Positions 22,560 through 32,984 of a stretch of 64,000 bases of DNA are shown in pieces. How positions within the stretch are numbered: position 1 is the first letter of the stretch; each line of letters starts with the position of its first letter. This DNA comes from Paguma larvata (lineage: Eukaryota; Chordata; Mammalia; Carnivora; Viverridae). The notes under the pieces were generated by a model that saw only the letters and a list, made by a program, of their open reading frames with translations, ran no database searches and was not told the origin of the DNA. Made by a program: the position numbers and the translations under genes. The stretch lies in NCBI GenBank assembly GCA_030068075.1, contig CM057837.1, positions 19,189,691 to 19,253,690 on the forward strand, given 5' to 3'.

Positions 22560-23445
22560 CATTGCTTGTTGCATTAAGGAAAAGGCAAATCAAGACCACG
22601 ATGAGACACACAACACAGCTATCACAAGGGCTCAAACGAAAAAGAGCGACAACGGCAAATGCTGACAAGGATGCAGAAATGCTGGATTGTTCTTATGTTG
22701 CTTGTGAGAATGTACGATGGTACAGCTAAAACTTCTATAAAACTAAACATGTAGTGACCGTACAACCCAGCATACCTACCCCAGGGCATTTATGCCGGAG
22801 AAATGAGCTTACGTTCCCACGCAAATCGGTGCGTGGATGTTCAGAGCAGCTTTATTCGTAATAGCCCCAAACTAGAAAGAACCCAGACGTCCTTTGGCAG
22901 ATGAATGGTTAAACCATCGGCGATCCATCCACAGACTGCAATGCCACGTAGCAAAGAAAAGGAAGGCTATTGACATGCCCAACAAACTATGTGAATCTCC
23001 AGGGAATTAAGTGAGTGAAAAAAACTCCACCCTAAAAATGTTGCGTTCGGTAGAGTTCCGTTTACGTATCGCACTGGAAATGCCAAAATTTTAGAAGTGG
23101 AGAAAAAAAATGAGTGGTTTCCAGGGTTTCGGGAGGGGAGAGGTAGAGGGGTGAGAAGGATGTGTTTTCAATGGGCCACAAATGACCTACGGTGGTGGAC
23201 TCCAGAACGGGTGCCACGGACACCCGCGAGAACAACGGGGAGGTCTGTGTAACCCCCGTGAATCGTATCCCTGCCGATTTCCTGGGAGCAGGAGCGTGCG
23301 ATGGTTTGGGAAAAAGTTATCATCGAGGGAACCTGGGCAAAGTATACACAAGATCTCTCTGTATTTCCTTTCACAACCGTACTGCCTATGAATCTATAAT
23401 TATCTCCATAAAACATGCAGTAAGAAAGAAGGAAAAAAAAAAAAG
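22560..23445 (+). mobile_element. Old L1 (late ORF2 to 3' end), plus orientation
   Basis: Successive L1 phrases are present: GCAGAAATGCTGGATTGTTC, ATTCGTAATAGCCCCAAACT, GTCCTTTGGCAGATGAATGG, GAGTGGTTTCCAGGGTTTCG, and an A-rich end at 23428-23445. It is a long inactive relic with many CpGs compared with the recalled family sequence. Confidence 0.85.
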
Positions 23446-24008
23446 AGAGATCAACGGGAATTTCTTCCAGAAATCGCACGCGATTGAGAACCCAACGATC
23501 ACGGCTGGAGATCTCTACAGAAAGCAGAGAACACGAGAGCTGGAAAGTTAACCAACAGCCTTCACGGCGAAAGGATAAGCCAGGCACAGGATTAATATTT
23601 AATAACTATGGAGAAAATGCTCGCTCTTTAAAGCTGAAATATTAGAAAAGCAAAGACCTTTCAAAACCTAGACAGAGTGAGAAATACTTGGGCTAATAAA
23701 CACATGTGATTAAAATAAGATGGCCCATTGATGGCAAACAGTACCCTTGACAAAGGTGGCCTCTGAAAAAGGCTGAGGGGGCGATAGGGCTCAGCTCCGT
23801 CCTTCTCCAGGGGGAAAAAGCCCCGCGTTGGCAGAAGGAAATCACCTAATCTCCAGGTCCGTTTCTCCAAATAACGGTTTGTGCCACAGAGCGGGGAGGA
23901 CGTGTTCTCTGTAGGAGAGCCCCCACGGTTTCCAGGCAACACCACTGTTCCTACCAGCTGTGAGTCAGGCACCTCGTAAAAGGAGAGAGCTTTTCCTCCC
24001 CTACTCAC
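23446..24008. other. Intronic stretch next to the DOCK1 donor, nothing recognised
   Basis: No repeat recognised. Open frame 23661-24008 on the minus strand is read-through from the DOCK1 exon into the intron. Confidence 0.5.
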
Positions 24009-24103
24009 TTATTCTGCATCATGTTCATTATCACCCAGTCGAAAGGGTAGACGTTCTTCCCAATGAGGTTCTTAAACATGATGAATGTTTCCATCAGGAA
24101 ATC
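24009..24103 (-). CDS. DOCK1: DOCK1 internal coding exon (downstream of the two in the window)
   Basis: This exon encodes 31 complete codons beginning [20 protein letters not shown] and ending [10 protein letters not shown], plus two bases (AA) of a split lysine codon. It continues directly from exon 29675-29776 and lies in the same inter-domain helical linker. On the minus strand the acceptor is ATTTCAG and the donor GTGAGTAG. It is 95 bp, entering in phase 0 and leaving in phase 2, so skipping it would shift the frame. The [12 protein letters not shown] segment points to DOCK1 rather than DOCK5 (which I recall as KNVYPGDWMAMS). The third codon from the end is ATG (Met), where I recall Val in human DOCK1 (NMVQNK). 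The next exon should begin by completing Lys and then VFLRAINQ. I could not find that in the 24 kb that follow. Confidence 0.95.
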
Positions 24104-24120
24104 CTGAAATGAAAAACAGA
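24104..24120 (-). other. DOCK1: 3' splice site of exon 24009-24103
   Basis: Read on the minus strand this is a pyrimidine-rich stretch (CTGTTTTTCATTTCAG) directly before GATTTC. It defines a phase-0 start that joins the preceding exon in frame. Confidence 0.9.
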
Positions 24121-25112
24121 ACACTGAAGCGGCCCACCAAGAAAAAGAAGAAAACCAATCCCCCCTTGAATAATTACAGTATAAAGGACCTCATTTTTTT
24201 TTTTTTTGGCTGAATGAAAACATTCTAAAAAGTAATGAAGATGTATTTCACGAAGGGAGCTGTGGATTACTTCTGCCTTTCGGTTTGCCTGAGCACCTCC
24301 TGTCTTCGGTCACTTTTTCAGGGATATGTTCGAAGCAGCACCTGGGCACGTCTCTCTAACAGTCGTAAAGAGTAGATTTTCACGTTACCCACATGCATTC
24401 TTTCTGCTCATAGGGAAACAGATTTTTTTGCAAACATCACACGCAGGCTGTAGCTCTTTCTTCTATTTACTCTAAATCCATTTCTCACGAGGAGCAGGGC
24501 CCGTCAGGTGGAAGACGGGGTATTAACATCCATTCCGTTCTGTAGTGTAATTTAGCGAAGGAAAAGGCTCAGGCGAGAACTCCCAGCCATCTGCACCTGC
24601 TCGGCCCGCCATCGCCACCTGAGCGTGCGGTCGTGTGGTCCAACGCTTTTATCGGGCAGCGACGACCCCACAAGCTACTCAGCGATTCTTGTGCTGTCTC
24701 GGGCACGACCCTCGGCTCTTCATGGGGCATCCCCTGCCCTGTGCTCTCCTTCCACACTAAAAAGACAGCTCCTGGCATCAGGAAGGGATACCTTTCCTTT
24801 TCCTAGGGGCTCCAGCCTGTGCCTGTCAACTTCGTGAACCTGATGGCTTGGCACCTGTTCTGAGCTGACCGGAACAAAACTAGCATTTATCCTGAAAAGC
24901 GCACAATCCCCAGGAGCCTGCATGCTCCTTCAAGGTCCGGGGTGGGGCAGGGAAAACGCGGTAGACCACCCTCTTAGAAAAATGAGGCCATGGTCAGAGA
25001 TTGCCCAATATGCCCAACGAGTGGCTGTTTGTCATTTATTTCATCTGCATGATCATAATTAGGTGTGATGGCTGTGAAGACCAAGGTGATGAATAGAAGG
25101 TAAACGGCCAAG
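24104..25112. other. Intronic stretch, nothing recognised
   Basis: Apart from the splice acceptor at the left end and a T-run at 24195-24208, no feature is recognised. Confidence 0.5.
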
Positions 25113-25127
25113 AAAGCAATTCTTAGC
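25113..25127 (+). repeat. Target-site duplication, left copy
   Basis: AAAGCAATTCTTAGC, repeated exactly at 25311-25325. Confidence 0.95.
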
Positions 25128-25310
25128 GGCCGACTTCGGTTCCGATCATGATCTCGCGGTCTGTGAGTTCGAGCCCCGCGTCGGGCTCTGTGCTGACGGC
25201 TCAGAGCTTCGGATTCTGTGTCTCCCTCTCTCTCTGGCCTTCCCCTGCTCATACTCTGTCTCTGTGTCTCTCAAAAATAAATAAACGTTAAAAAATTAAA
25301 AAAAAAAAAA
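25128..25310 (+). mobile_element. Feliform SINE, 5'-truncated, recent
   Basis: It starts at CGGCCGACTTCGGTTC, lacking roughly the first 30-35 bases including most of the A-box, and ends in a long A-tail. A perfect 15-bp duplication flanks it. The loss of the 5' end together with perfect duplications indicates incomplete reverse transcription, not later deletion. Confidence 0.96.
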
Positions 25311-25325
25311 AAAGCAATTCTTAGC
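25311..25325 (+). repeat. Target-site duplication, right copy
   Basis: Exact copy of 25113-25127 after the SINE A-tail. Confidence 0.95.
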
Positions 25326-26985
25326 AAAGTTCGAAACGAGTGCTTCTCGCAAAAAGGTACAAGCTCAATTTGACAGCAGCAATAGCTGACATGCAAAGTT
25401 AAATACTTTCACGGTAACCTTAATAGCGATGCTGGGTTCTGGCAAGTCATGCCTGCTGTGGGCCCCCTACCATGACTAAGATCTCAGGGAGCAACCGTGA
25501 CCCCCTCCTGTTTTTACAAGAGGCCCCCGGTGGAGGCCCCCAGAGACAAAGTCAAGAGAGAAAAGGCATCCCAACGTCCTCCAGACTCTGCTCACACGAG
25601 CTCTGACCATGAGGGCCAGAGTCGCACGAACCAGGTGTGTTCCAGGCAGCCCAGACGCAACGAACAGCACCTCTCCCCAGTTCAATACCCGCCATTCGTA
25701 GTTCGCCACTTAAGTTTCCCCACTTTGCCAAGACTTTCATGTTTTAATGACCACGTTGCACATTTGGCCGGCTGAGTGCCATAATTTAGCCACATCTCTA
25801 TTTGCATGAAATTGCCGGCTTCCTTGCTGATCACTCCTCAAAGCCTAATAATTGAGACACAGGGTCTGGGTTTTATTATTCTGGAAGAGGAGCATATTTT
25901 CCAACTCCCTTATTTTTTTTTTTTTTCCTAGGAAACACAGTCCCATGCTTCATTAGTATGGCTCAGCTGTTCAGTGTTGGTACTTTGCTGATCAGACAAA
26001 ACGCTGCGTATTGTGGAGGATGAGGTTCTGCAAAGGCGTCCTTGTCCGTCTGCATAATTTACTAGCCATGGCGATGGTCCCCACCATGGCCGATGAGGCT
26101 TAGCAGACTATTAGGCTGGAAGCTGCAAGTCAACAAGGGGAGACAGAGGACTAAAACAAGATATTTTGTGAAAATTTCAGCTTTCAGTGCCAATTCATTC
26201 CTGCTGTATTTTTTTGTTTAAGTGTTATGGGGTGCAGGATGCCCCATACAATAAGTGGGCAGCTCTAACACAAGGCATCAATGCATAGGCACAATCTTCT
26301 TGATATAAATCTATCTGCTTCTATCCATCCCTATCCCCATCCACCTGAATAAACGGTCATCTTCTCTCACCTGGCCTGCCAAGGAGAATCCTAGCCTGTC
26401 TACCTATGTTCAGTGTTGTCCCTCTCCATCCCCACCCTTGACCCAGAATGGCCTTTTCAACTTGTAAATCTGGTCAAGGCACCAACACTTCCCAACCTCC
26501 CATTTAGCCACATCCCCAGGGGGTCCCAATGTTCTTAGATTAAAACCAAAATGTCGTGACTCCCAGAAGTAAGAAATTCTGCTATGCCAAAGAAATAACT
26601 GTTTCAGAGAAGGACCCTCAACCGATGCTAAACTCATCAGATGAAGAACCGCAAGGGGACTGGATATCTGCCAACGTTTTGTGGATGCCAAAGTCTCACC
26701 CAAAGATTACATGCTAATTGTAACGGGATACATATCTTCACAAGGGGGAGATCAGGCTTTTGCCCGCTGTCAACCAAGCAATGAAACTTCTCATCGATAA
26801 TGGTCAGCTTAGCGTCCTCAGCCTCCCGGTGGGCAGGACATCAAAGGGCACTTAATACCAGCTCTGAAGCACCCTTGCCAAAAGGATGAACCTGAATTTT
26901 AGGCCAGCCTTCCAGTTTGCAGGACATATGGAGAGATGGAGAAACACACGGAAAGGCACCCCAAAGCAGCACAGAGAAAGAAGGA
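25326..26985. other. Intronic stretch, candidate regulatory motif at 25800
   Basis: No confident repeat. A consensus octamer motif lies at 25800-25807 and a T-run at 25912-25926. Confidence 0.4.
25800..25807 (+). promoter_or_regulatory. Octamer (POU-factor) motif
   Basis: Exact ATTTGCAT within repeat-free, AT-rich intron. Sites of this kind occur by chance, so it only marks a place to check for conservation. Confidence 0.25.
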
Positions 26986-26998
26986 GGACCTTGTTCTC

Positions 26999-27008
26999 AA
27001 AAAAAAAA

Positions 27009-27041
<33 letters not shown>
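26999..27041 (+). repeat. Poly-A followed by (GA)n
   Basis: About 20 A, then about 12 GA units. No retroposon body is recognisable immediately to the left. Confidence 0.93.
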
Positions 27042-27089
27042 TGAAGGAGGCACAACCCCATGTAATGAGTGATTATGGGCTGGATCCTA

Positions 27090-27432
27090 ATTTGCAGAAG
27101 CCCCTAATGAAAGACAAGAAAGACTGGAAAGAATTAAGAAAACCTGCATACAGATGGTATCAATGAGGGTGTGGTTGCTATGTTCTGGAAAGGCAATGAG
27201 GCCAACGGAGAAGGTCTTCATTCCTGAGAGAGATCCGCCGAACCACCAGGGGAGAGGCATGGTTCTCACACACTTACAGGATTCGGCCGCACAGTTGGTG
27301 ACACAGAGAGACACAGCAGAGGCAGACGGGGCGCAATGCTGGTCACTGGTGGATTTGGGTGACAGAAATGGTAGTTCTTGCTGTGCTATTCTTTCAGCTT
27401 CTCCATACGTTTGAAGCTTTTCATGATAAATA
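27090..27432 (+). mobile_element. Possible very old L1 3' end, plus orientation
   Basis: GAAGCCCCTAATGAAAGACA through GGTGACAGAAATGGTAGTTC, CTTGCTGTGCTATTCTTTCA and CATACGTTTGAAGCTTTTCA resembles the terminal part of old L1 (GTACTATTCTTTGCAAC, then TTTGAAATTATTTCAAAATAA). The match is weak. Confidence 0.4.
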
Positions 27433-28804
27433 GGGGGAAAGTACCAGTGAAACTGGGGGAACACGCATGAGAGCCACGGACCCGGTCAGTGCTGGCATTG
27501 GGTCTTGACTCTGCGCTGTAGTTCCGCAAGGTGTCACCACCGGGGAAAGTGCGTACACATACACAGACCTCTGAACGTGTCGGTTCTTTGTCTTTTTGGG
27601 ATCAGTCTATCTGTCCCATGCTGTGCTCCACCCTTTCACTGTCTTGGGGTCTCAGGGGCCATTTGAGAGACTGTAAAATTAACAGCTGAGGCACGTGACT
27701 TGGTTCTTGATAGTAACTGCGGTTTTGTATGGGAATCACTCATCCGACCAAAAAAGTGCTAAAACCGGAAGCAGCACTCGTTTTAAGAGAGCAGTCTTGA
27801 GAAAACGGTCTAGGCTATTTTCCTAGTGCAGCACTAACTAACTTTCAGTTATTTAACAGAAAATGATCTCTTGTTTTTGCGAGTGGTTGTCAGAGTAGAA
27901 AAACAGTCAACCACTTTCTGTGTATAGTTAATGGATAGGAACATATTTTGCAAAGGTTCCGACAGATTAACAACAATAAAATAGGTCTGCGGTCCTTGCA
28001 GTATGAATTCCTGATATCCAAGCCACAAATGCCATTTTATAACGGAAATCAAATCGTCTGCAAATAATTGATTTTCTGAACTGCTGTGTCTAAGGGAAAA
28101 AAAAAAAAATCTCTGGGGAAATCAGGACCACAACATGGAGTACGTATCTGATCATCTGCTCTGTGCAGGGAGAGAGGGCGCACGCTTGGAATCAGCAAAT
28201 TACAGTCATTTTTAAAAACCGTTTTGTAACATCGCTTTTCACAATGCGTAAAGGTTCTCTACCAACAGCACCTCTTAATAGTTGAGATGAAATACGTTGA
28301 ACGATTTGCATGTGGGGATTTTGATCACAGGACTCTTCTGATAAAGGGCAAATTATTAATTGGTTCCTAATTACTCAGGATGGGTGATGCTTCTCACTCG
28401 AAAACCCGTATTTGTCAGTCTGGAAGGCTAGCCAGGAAAATGTTCCCATAGTTTCAGCTACAACTATCCTTCCACCGACCCAAACGGGGCCGAGGGATGC
28501 AGTGAAGGTTCACCGCGGGAAAGAGCGTCACATACACCGAATGTGATTTCACTGTGCCGTAACTGCTCAAGAAAGGTAAGGTATAAATGTAACACAGATC
28601 CCTACAGGAGCTTACCCCTACTTTAAATTGCACGTTCATGTTTTTAAAAAGAACTAAGCACCCAGAGACACACACACATACACATCCTTGCTCCTTCGCT
28701 TTTAGGAGCGAAATTTAAGGAAATCTGCTATGATTTTAAGATGCAGATTCATTTTTGTCTCCTTAGAAATTTAAATATGCACACACACGGAGATGCATCC
28801 ACGT
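27433..28804. other. Intronic stretch, nothing firm; homeodomain-like inverted site at 28357
   Basis: AT-rich unique sequence with an A-run at 28098-28110. No exon recognised. Confidence 0.4.
28357..28373. promoter_or_regulatory. Candidate paired homeodomain site
   Basis: TAATTGGTTCCTAATTA contains two TAATT cores arranged as an inverted pair. It sits in repeat-free AT-rich intron about 1.3 kb from the DOCK1 exon. Confidence 0.25.

Positions 28805-28835
<31 letters not shown>
28805..28835 (+). repeat. (CA)n microsatellite
   Basis: About 15 pure CA units, preceded by a short impure CA stretch (28780-28804). Confidence 0.96.
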
Positions 28836-28836
<1 letters not shown>

Positions 28837-28839
<3 letters not shown>

Positions 28840-29664
28840 CATAGTGGCGACAATTAATAATAATATTTTTAATCATACACGATCCTTTGATAAAAACCAT
28901 TAAATGCATTCTTCCACCCTTCCCTTAGTAAGGGAGGTTTAACGGTGTGCAGAGTAACCAACCGTGTCCTGGAAACACTAGCAGGGTCTGCCGTGCCCTA
29001 TAGGAACCCAGGGGTCTCGGAAACGAAATCTGTGTTACTAGACTCCAGAGTTGAGGTCAACAGCTGATCGAGAACTCTGCCAACAAGTGAGGTCGCAGCT
29101 TTGCGGACGACATCTGCCGTGGCTCTTGGGTCACTAGTGTTAACTCAGTTCCTAAGCGTAAACTTCCCCTCTAATATGCTTCTCCTAATTAAGCTGTACC
29201 CTAGTTGCATTGAGGATGACTAGAGAGTTATTAGGAGAAATGCTGATGAGCTCCCATGATTGGAGCTAATTAACACCAGACTATAATTTAAAGCTGAAAA
29301 GACTTTCTGCCTTGTGCTATTGAGAAGTCAGTCAATAGGTGAACGGGAGTTACCGGAAGACTCTCCTTGCGGCATCTCCACCTCTTTAGTGATCCCTGAG
29401 CAGAGGAGAGGGAAACCGTCGGAGAAGAAAGCTCTTTCTGGGCTGACATGCTGAGTCCCTCCCCAGTTGAGCATGAGAGACAAGCCTGCGGGTCGGGACC
29501 CTCATCTTAGAGGCATGACTTTGGTAAGACCTTGCCAGGTGGCTTCTCAAATCAGTTGGTGCCAAGTCCCCATGCAAAATCACAGTTAAAATGAAAATCT
29601 TCACACCAGTGTTTGGCCTAAAATGTTAGCCCTCCCACACACAGTTATATGAAAAGGGTCAAAG
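28837..29664. other. Intronic stretch upstream of the exon donor; motif-rich at 29150-29330
   Basis: Repeat-free, AT-rich. It contains TAATTA sites and a 6-bp-stem hairpin at 29249-29267. Confidence 0.4.
29249..29267. promoter_or_regulatory. Hairpin next to TAATTA motif in candidate conserved segment
   Basis: AGCTCC at 29249-29254 pairs with GGAGCT at 29262-29267 across a 7-base loop and is followed by AATTAACACC. Another CTAATTAAG lies near 29186. Function is inferred only. Confidence 0.22.
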
Positions 29665-29674
29665 TTACACTCAC
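29665..29674 (-). other. DOCK1: 5' splice site of exon 29675-29776
   Basis: The exon ends GTTGTC and the intron starts GTGAGTGT, a near-consensus U2-type donor. The break falls between codons, after Val-Val. Confidence 0.9.
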
Positions 29675-29776
29675 GACAACATCAGTCCTCATTTTTCCAA
29701 AAGTCTTGATCAAATGGGCATAATGATAATCTTCCATTTGTCGTAAAATAGCTGTCATACAAGCCACAAAGTTTCC
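29675..29776 (-). CDS. DOCK1: DOCK1 internal coding exon (upstream of the two in the window)
   Basis: This exon encodes 34 residues beginning GNFVACMTAILRQMEDYHYA and ending KMRTDVV. It lies in the helical linker between the DHR-1 (lipid-binding) and DHR-2 (RAC exchange) domains, roughly residues 900-1000 of about 1,865. DOCK1 is a cytoplasmic and membrane-recruited RAC1 exchange factor that works with ELMO in phagocytosis, migration and myoblast fusion. On the minus strand the exon is preceded by TTTGCAG and followed by GTGAGTGT. It is 102 bp, phase 0 at both ends, so skipping it would keep the frame. The peptide matches DOCK1 as I recall it. DOCK2 and DOCK5 share the fold but, as I recall, not the HYAHLIKTFGKMRT stretch. 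The next exon, 24009-24103, continues the protein without a gap. The preceding exon, whose peptide I expect to end near SELI, is not in the window. No frameshift or stop is present, so this looks like a functional gene. Confidence 0.95.
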
Positions 29777-29790
29777 CTGCAAAGGAATCA
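29777..29790 (-). other. DOCK1: 3' splice site of exon 29675-29776
   Basis: The minus strand reads TGATTCCTTTGCAG immediately before GGAAAC. This is a normal acceptor with a short pyrimidine tract. Confidence 0.88.
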
Positions 29791-30481
29791 AAGGGTACAG
29801 TTAGAGAACGACATTCTAGAGAACATCAGGGGAAGTCAGTATTGACTAAGGGTCTGGGGGCAAAACCACCACGGAGAAGCAGCGGGATGTGGGCGGGGGC
29901 CCTCTGAGCTCTAGCGCCCTGGCTGGCTGGCCAGTGTGTGAGGCCCGGTCACTCCCGACCTCACCATCTTGGCTCTGCTCTATTTCCTTCTCTCTAACTG
30001 CACTAAACACTTCATGACACATGGCTGTCTAGGCTGGAAAAACAAGCTTTAAATATTTTTGCATTAAATATGCAAAAATTAAAGACAAGATTGAAACCAC
30101 TGACACTTCTATTCTGTGCTCCGTGGAAAGTTGCTGCTCTTATTACCAGGCAAAATGTGTGTGCAGCCCTTCCTCTTGGGCCGTGGCAAAGAGAGGCCTT
30201 TTATTTCTCAAAATCTGCCTGTGTCCCCCTTGGCCAATTTGGAGGCAATCACCACCGATTCCACGATGAGTTATGGTCCAATTCTTTTCCACAAGAAGAA
30301 TGTGAAGAGGCATGCAGGCTCATCAGAATGTAAAGTGGAGAGAGGAGGGTTTCTCCTGGCAGACAGAGCTGGGAGAAAAGGAAGAGGAGGAGGGAAAACA
30401 GAAACCAACACATAGAATCAAGTCATGGAGAAAAGAACGGGGCAAAGCAGCTAAGGAAGAGGCAGCCAGTATGTGGGCGAC

Positions 30482-30516
30482 TGTGTGTGTGTGTGTGTGT
30501 GCGTGCGTGCAGGTGT
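30482..30516 (+). repeat. (TG)n microsatellite with GCGTGC end
   Basis: About 10 TG units followed by GCGTGCGTGC, alternating purine-pyrimidine throughout. Confidence 0.95.
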
Positions 30517-31254
30517 GTACGCTGAAGGGGACTGGGCGTGGTGGGTGGGCACAGGGCCAGGTGGTCCTGTTGCCACTGGGTACAATTTACCCCTTCTGGA
30601 GGGTCATGGATAACGACATCTTAAAAACCTTCCTTGTGTTTCTAGATTTCCCCCTAAACTAATGACATGTTAAGAAACAGAGGATATATATTTTCTCCCA
30701 GTCAATAAGTATGAGTCTGTCCAATTATAGGAGGAGACATATTTAAGACATGCCCCAATTTTGCCCTCTTGACTGAGTTCCCAAACTGTGTTCTTTTACC
30801 AACCCCACCTCTACAAGCAGTCTGCTCAAATACCTCAGTGTGCTCTGTATTCATCTGGACGCGTACTCTATCTACAGTAAAATGTTACAGTCCAGTATTT
30901 TTCCCGATCCATTTTGTTTCTACAGTATACATGTACGCTTCCAAATGAGTCCTCAAAGGATGCATTACCCAAATTGAACAAATACAAGAATGACAATATG
31001 GTGTCTTCCATTTGCATAGAAACATAAATTCTCTGTGAATGACAGTAATGGTTGAGATTTTGATTCCATGTTGGCGTTCAGAGAAAGAGCTGAAGAATGC
31101 CTGTTTTCCACTGGAGGAATGATTTGGAAAGTGGCGAAATATCTCTGAATATGAACTTCTGAAATGTGTAAATATCTGGCATCCTTGTGCGCTCAAGAGC
31201 GGCTGCCTTTGGAGTTCCCTTACTCTTTAGGAGACGCCATTTTGGATAATGGTC

Positions 31255-31475
31255 TTTGTACCATTAAGTGTTGACCAACCACCATGTGTCAGGTGCCGTG
31301 CTGAGGCCCATTCCACCACACTACAGATTGTCTTCTTGCCCCATTTTATGGGCAGTGAGACAGAGGGCGGAGTGTTCCCCTGTAAATGAGTAAATGGCAA
31401 AAGCAGCTGTAAACCCGTGTTGCCGGCTACAAGGTGGGCGCTTAGTAGCTGAGCCAATTTCTTTCCTCTTGTCCA
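31255..31475 (+). mobile_element. L2 relic
   Basis: AACCACCATGTGTCAGGTGC followed by CCCCATTTTATGGGCAGTGA and then GCTGTAAACCCGTGTTG follows the L2 layout (CACCTACTATGTGCCAGGC, CATTTTACAGATGAGGAAAC, then AGCTAGTAAG). Diverged. Confidence 0.6.
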
Positions 31476-31479
31476 GATG

Positions 31480-32980
31480 TACATTTTAATTCTCTTTCAG
31501 AGAAATCTGAGGCCACTGATGATGGCCAACACGAGCTAGAGACGGACTTTCCTGAACTTCTACAGGCATCCAAGAAAGTTGCAGGAGGGTTAGTGAAGGC
31601 AAAGGCGGCCACATGCGATGCCCCATTTTCCTCCCTGACGCAGCTATCTGTGGCCGGCCTCTTCCTCAGGAGACCCGGGGCTTTTCTAGAGCAAGAAGAG
31701 GCCTCTATCGGCCAAGAAGCACCTGGCAGGGGCTTGAATTAATTTTCTGCAGGTCAAAATGTTTAAACAATGGGGACTTACACATTAGAATCCTCGGAAA
31801 TGACAAAGCCAGCTATGTATATAATTAGATGCGGTATCCCTATGTACTTAACTTAAAATATCAAGCTGAAAGTAGAAAGAAAAGCAGAACCCCAGAGCAG
31901 TCCTGAGAATGCCAACCGCAGGAGCGCTGAGCAGCATGGATGAGAAAAACCAGTGCATCGGGGTGTGGCCAGATACTCCGACAGGTGATGTGGAGATGCT
32001 CAGTGTAGACAGCAGACTACCACGGAATGCAGAAAACTTCATGCAAAGCCAAGGCTGGGGCAACTGACATGATGCAGGAATGAAGGCATGACGAGAAGGT
32101 AACAATTCCCACAAAGCCAGTCCTGGGAATACGCAATGGCCAGTCGGGAAGGCTTTGCTTTGGATGAGAGAAGGCCTCTTATTCTACAATGACGAGGGCT
32201 GTTGGGAGTACAGCCAGGGAAGGGGACGGAGGCAGGGCTCTGCCGTGAGTCAGAGGTCAGGAGGCCAGGGGGTGCAGACACGTTCTCTGTTTCACCTACG
32301 GAAGTGTTCCAGGGCATGTGTCCTGTTCAGACTTTCCTAGAGGAAGCGAATCTCGGTATTTCAGCTCTCTTCTAAGCTGAAGCTTTGGACCCCGATGGGA
32401 AGGGGGTGATACACCTGCTGAAATCCATGGGCATGTTCTCGATGGCCTCTGGAACGGAGTCCTATGCATGGGGTATCCATACTCCCAGGGGGAGGCAATG
32501 CAGAGGCCATGAAGCTTCATTGCCCTCGGGAACCCAGCGGAGTGCCAGGCCGCAGACTGGTGGATTTCCGGGGGGTGGATTACGTGGGTCTTTATAGCAG
32601 CTGTATTTGAAACCAGCCAGACACCAGGAGCAGAAATGGGGGAGAGCTATGAAAAGAAAACTTTTATTCTACAGGCTCGAAAGAAAATGACGATTCTATG
32701 CTTTTTCATTGATTCATCTGCAATGCACTGAGGAGTCATTAGAAGTTTTTACTTTTGAACAACTGATGGGCTGGCGGGTAGGCTGGTGGTGACTGTGCAG
32801 AACGCGCCCTGAAATCTGAGTGTGGGGTCCAGGTTCCAGCCCTAGAGGCTGAGTAAAAATGAGTAAATAAATAAAAATAAGACATAATTCCTGAGACTTC
32901 CAAGCAAGGCAAAATAGGGGCAGAGAAGTCAGGATCCAGATGCAGAAAACATAAAATCAGGACGGAGAACACCTAACAAA
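31480..32980. other. Intronic stretch, nothing recognised
   Basis: A short (AAAT)n patch lies at 32862-32880. No exon or confident repeat. Confidence 0.45.
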
Positions 32981-32984
32981 TGAA

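Larger units (their letters stand above)
1..24008 (-). other. DOCK1: DOCK1 intron, 3' side of exon 24009-24103 (partial)
   Basis: It begins with GTGAGTAG at 24008 and runs off the window. I looked on the minus strand for the expected following peptide (VFLRAINQ, then ANFELQ and MWYNLG) and did not see it. Contents are mobile elements, simple repeats and unannotated intronic sequence listed separately. Confidence 0.75.
24104..29674 (-). other. DOCK1: Complete DOCK1 intron (5,571 bp)
   Basis: It is bounded on the minus strand by GTGAGT at the 29674 end and ATTTCAG at the 24104 end. It contains one recent SINE, a (GA)n tract, a (CA)n tract, a probable old L1 tail and several AT-rich segments with homeodomain-like motifs. 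No further coding exon was recognised. Confidence 0.9.
29777..31250. other. Intronic stretch, one microsatellite
   Basis: Apart from the acceptor and the (GT)n at 30482 no element was recognised. Confidence 0.45.

Noticed and set aside
23661..24008. 115-codon minus-strand frame beside the DOCK1 exon
   Set aside because: It lies in intron beyond the GTGAGTAG donor; only the splice-bounded 24009-24103 part is coding.
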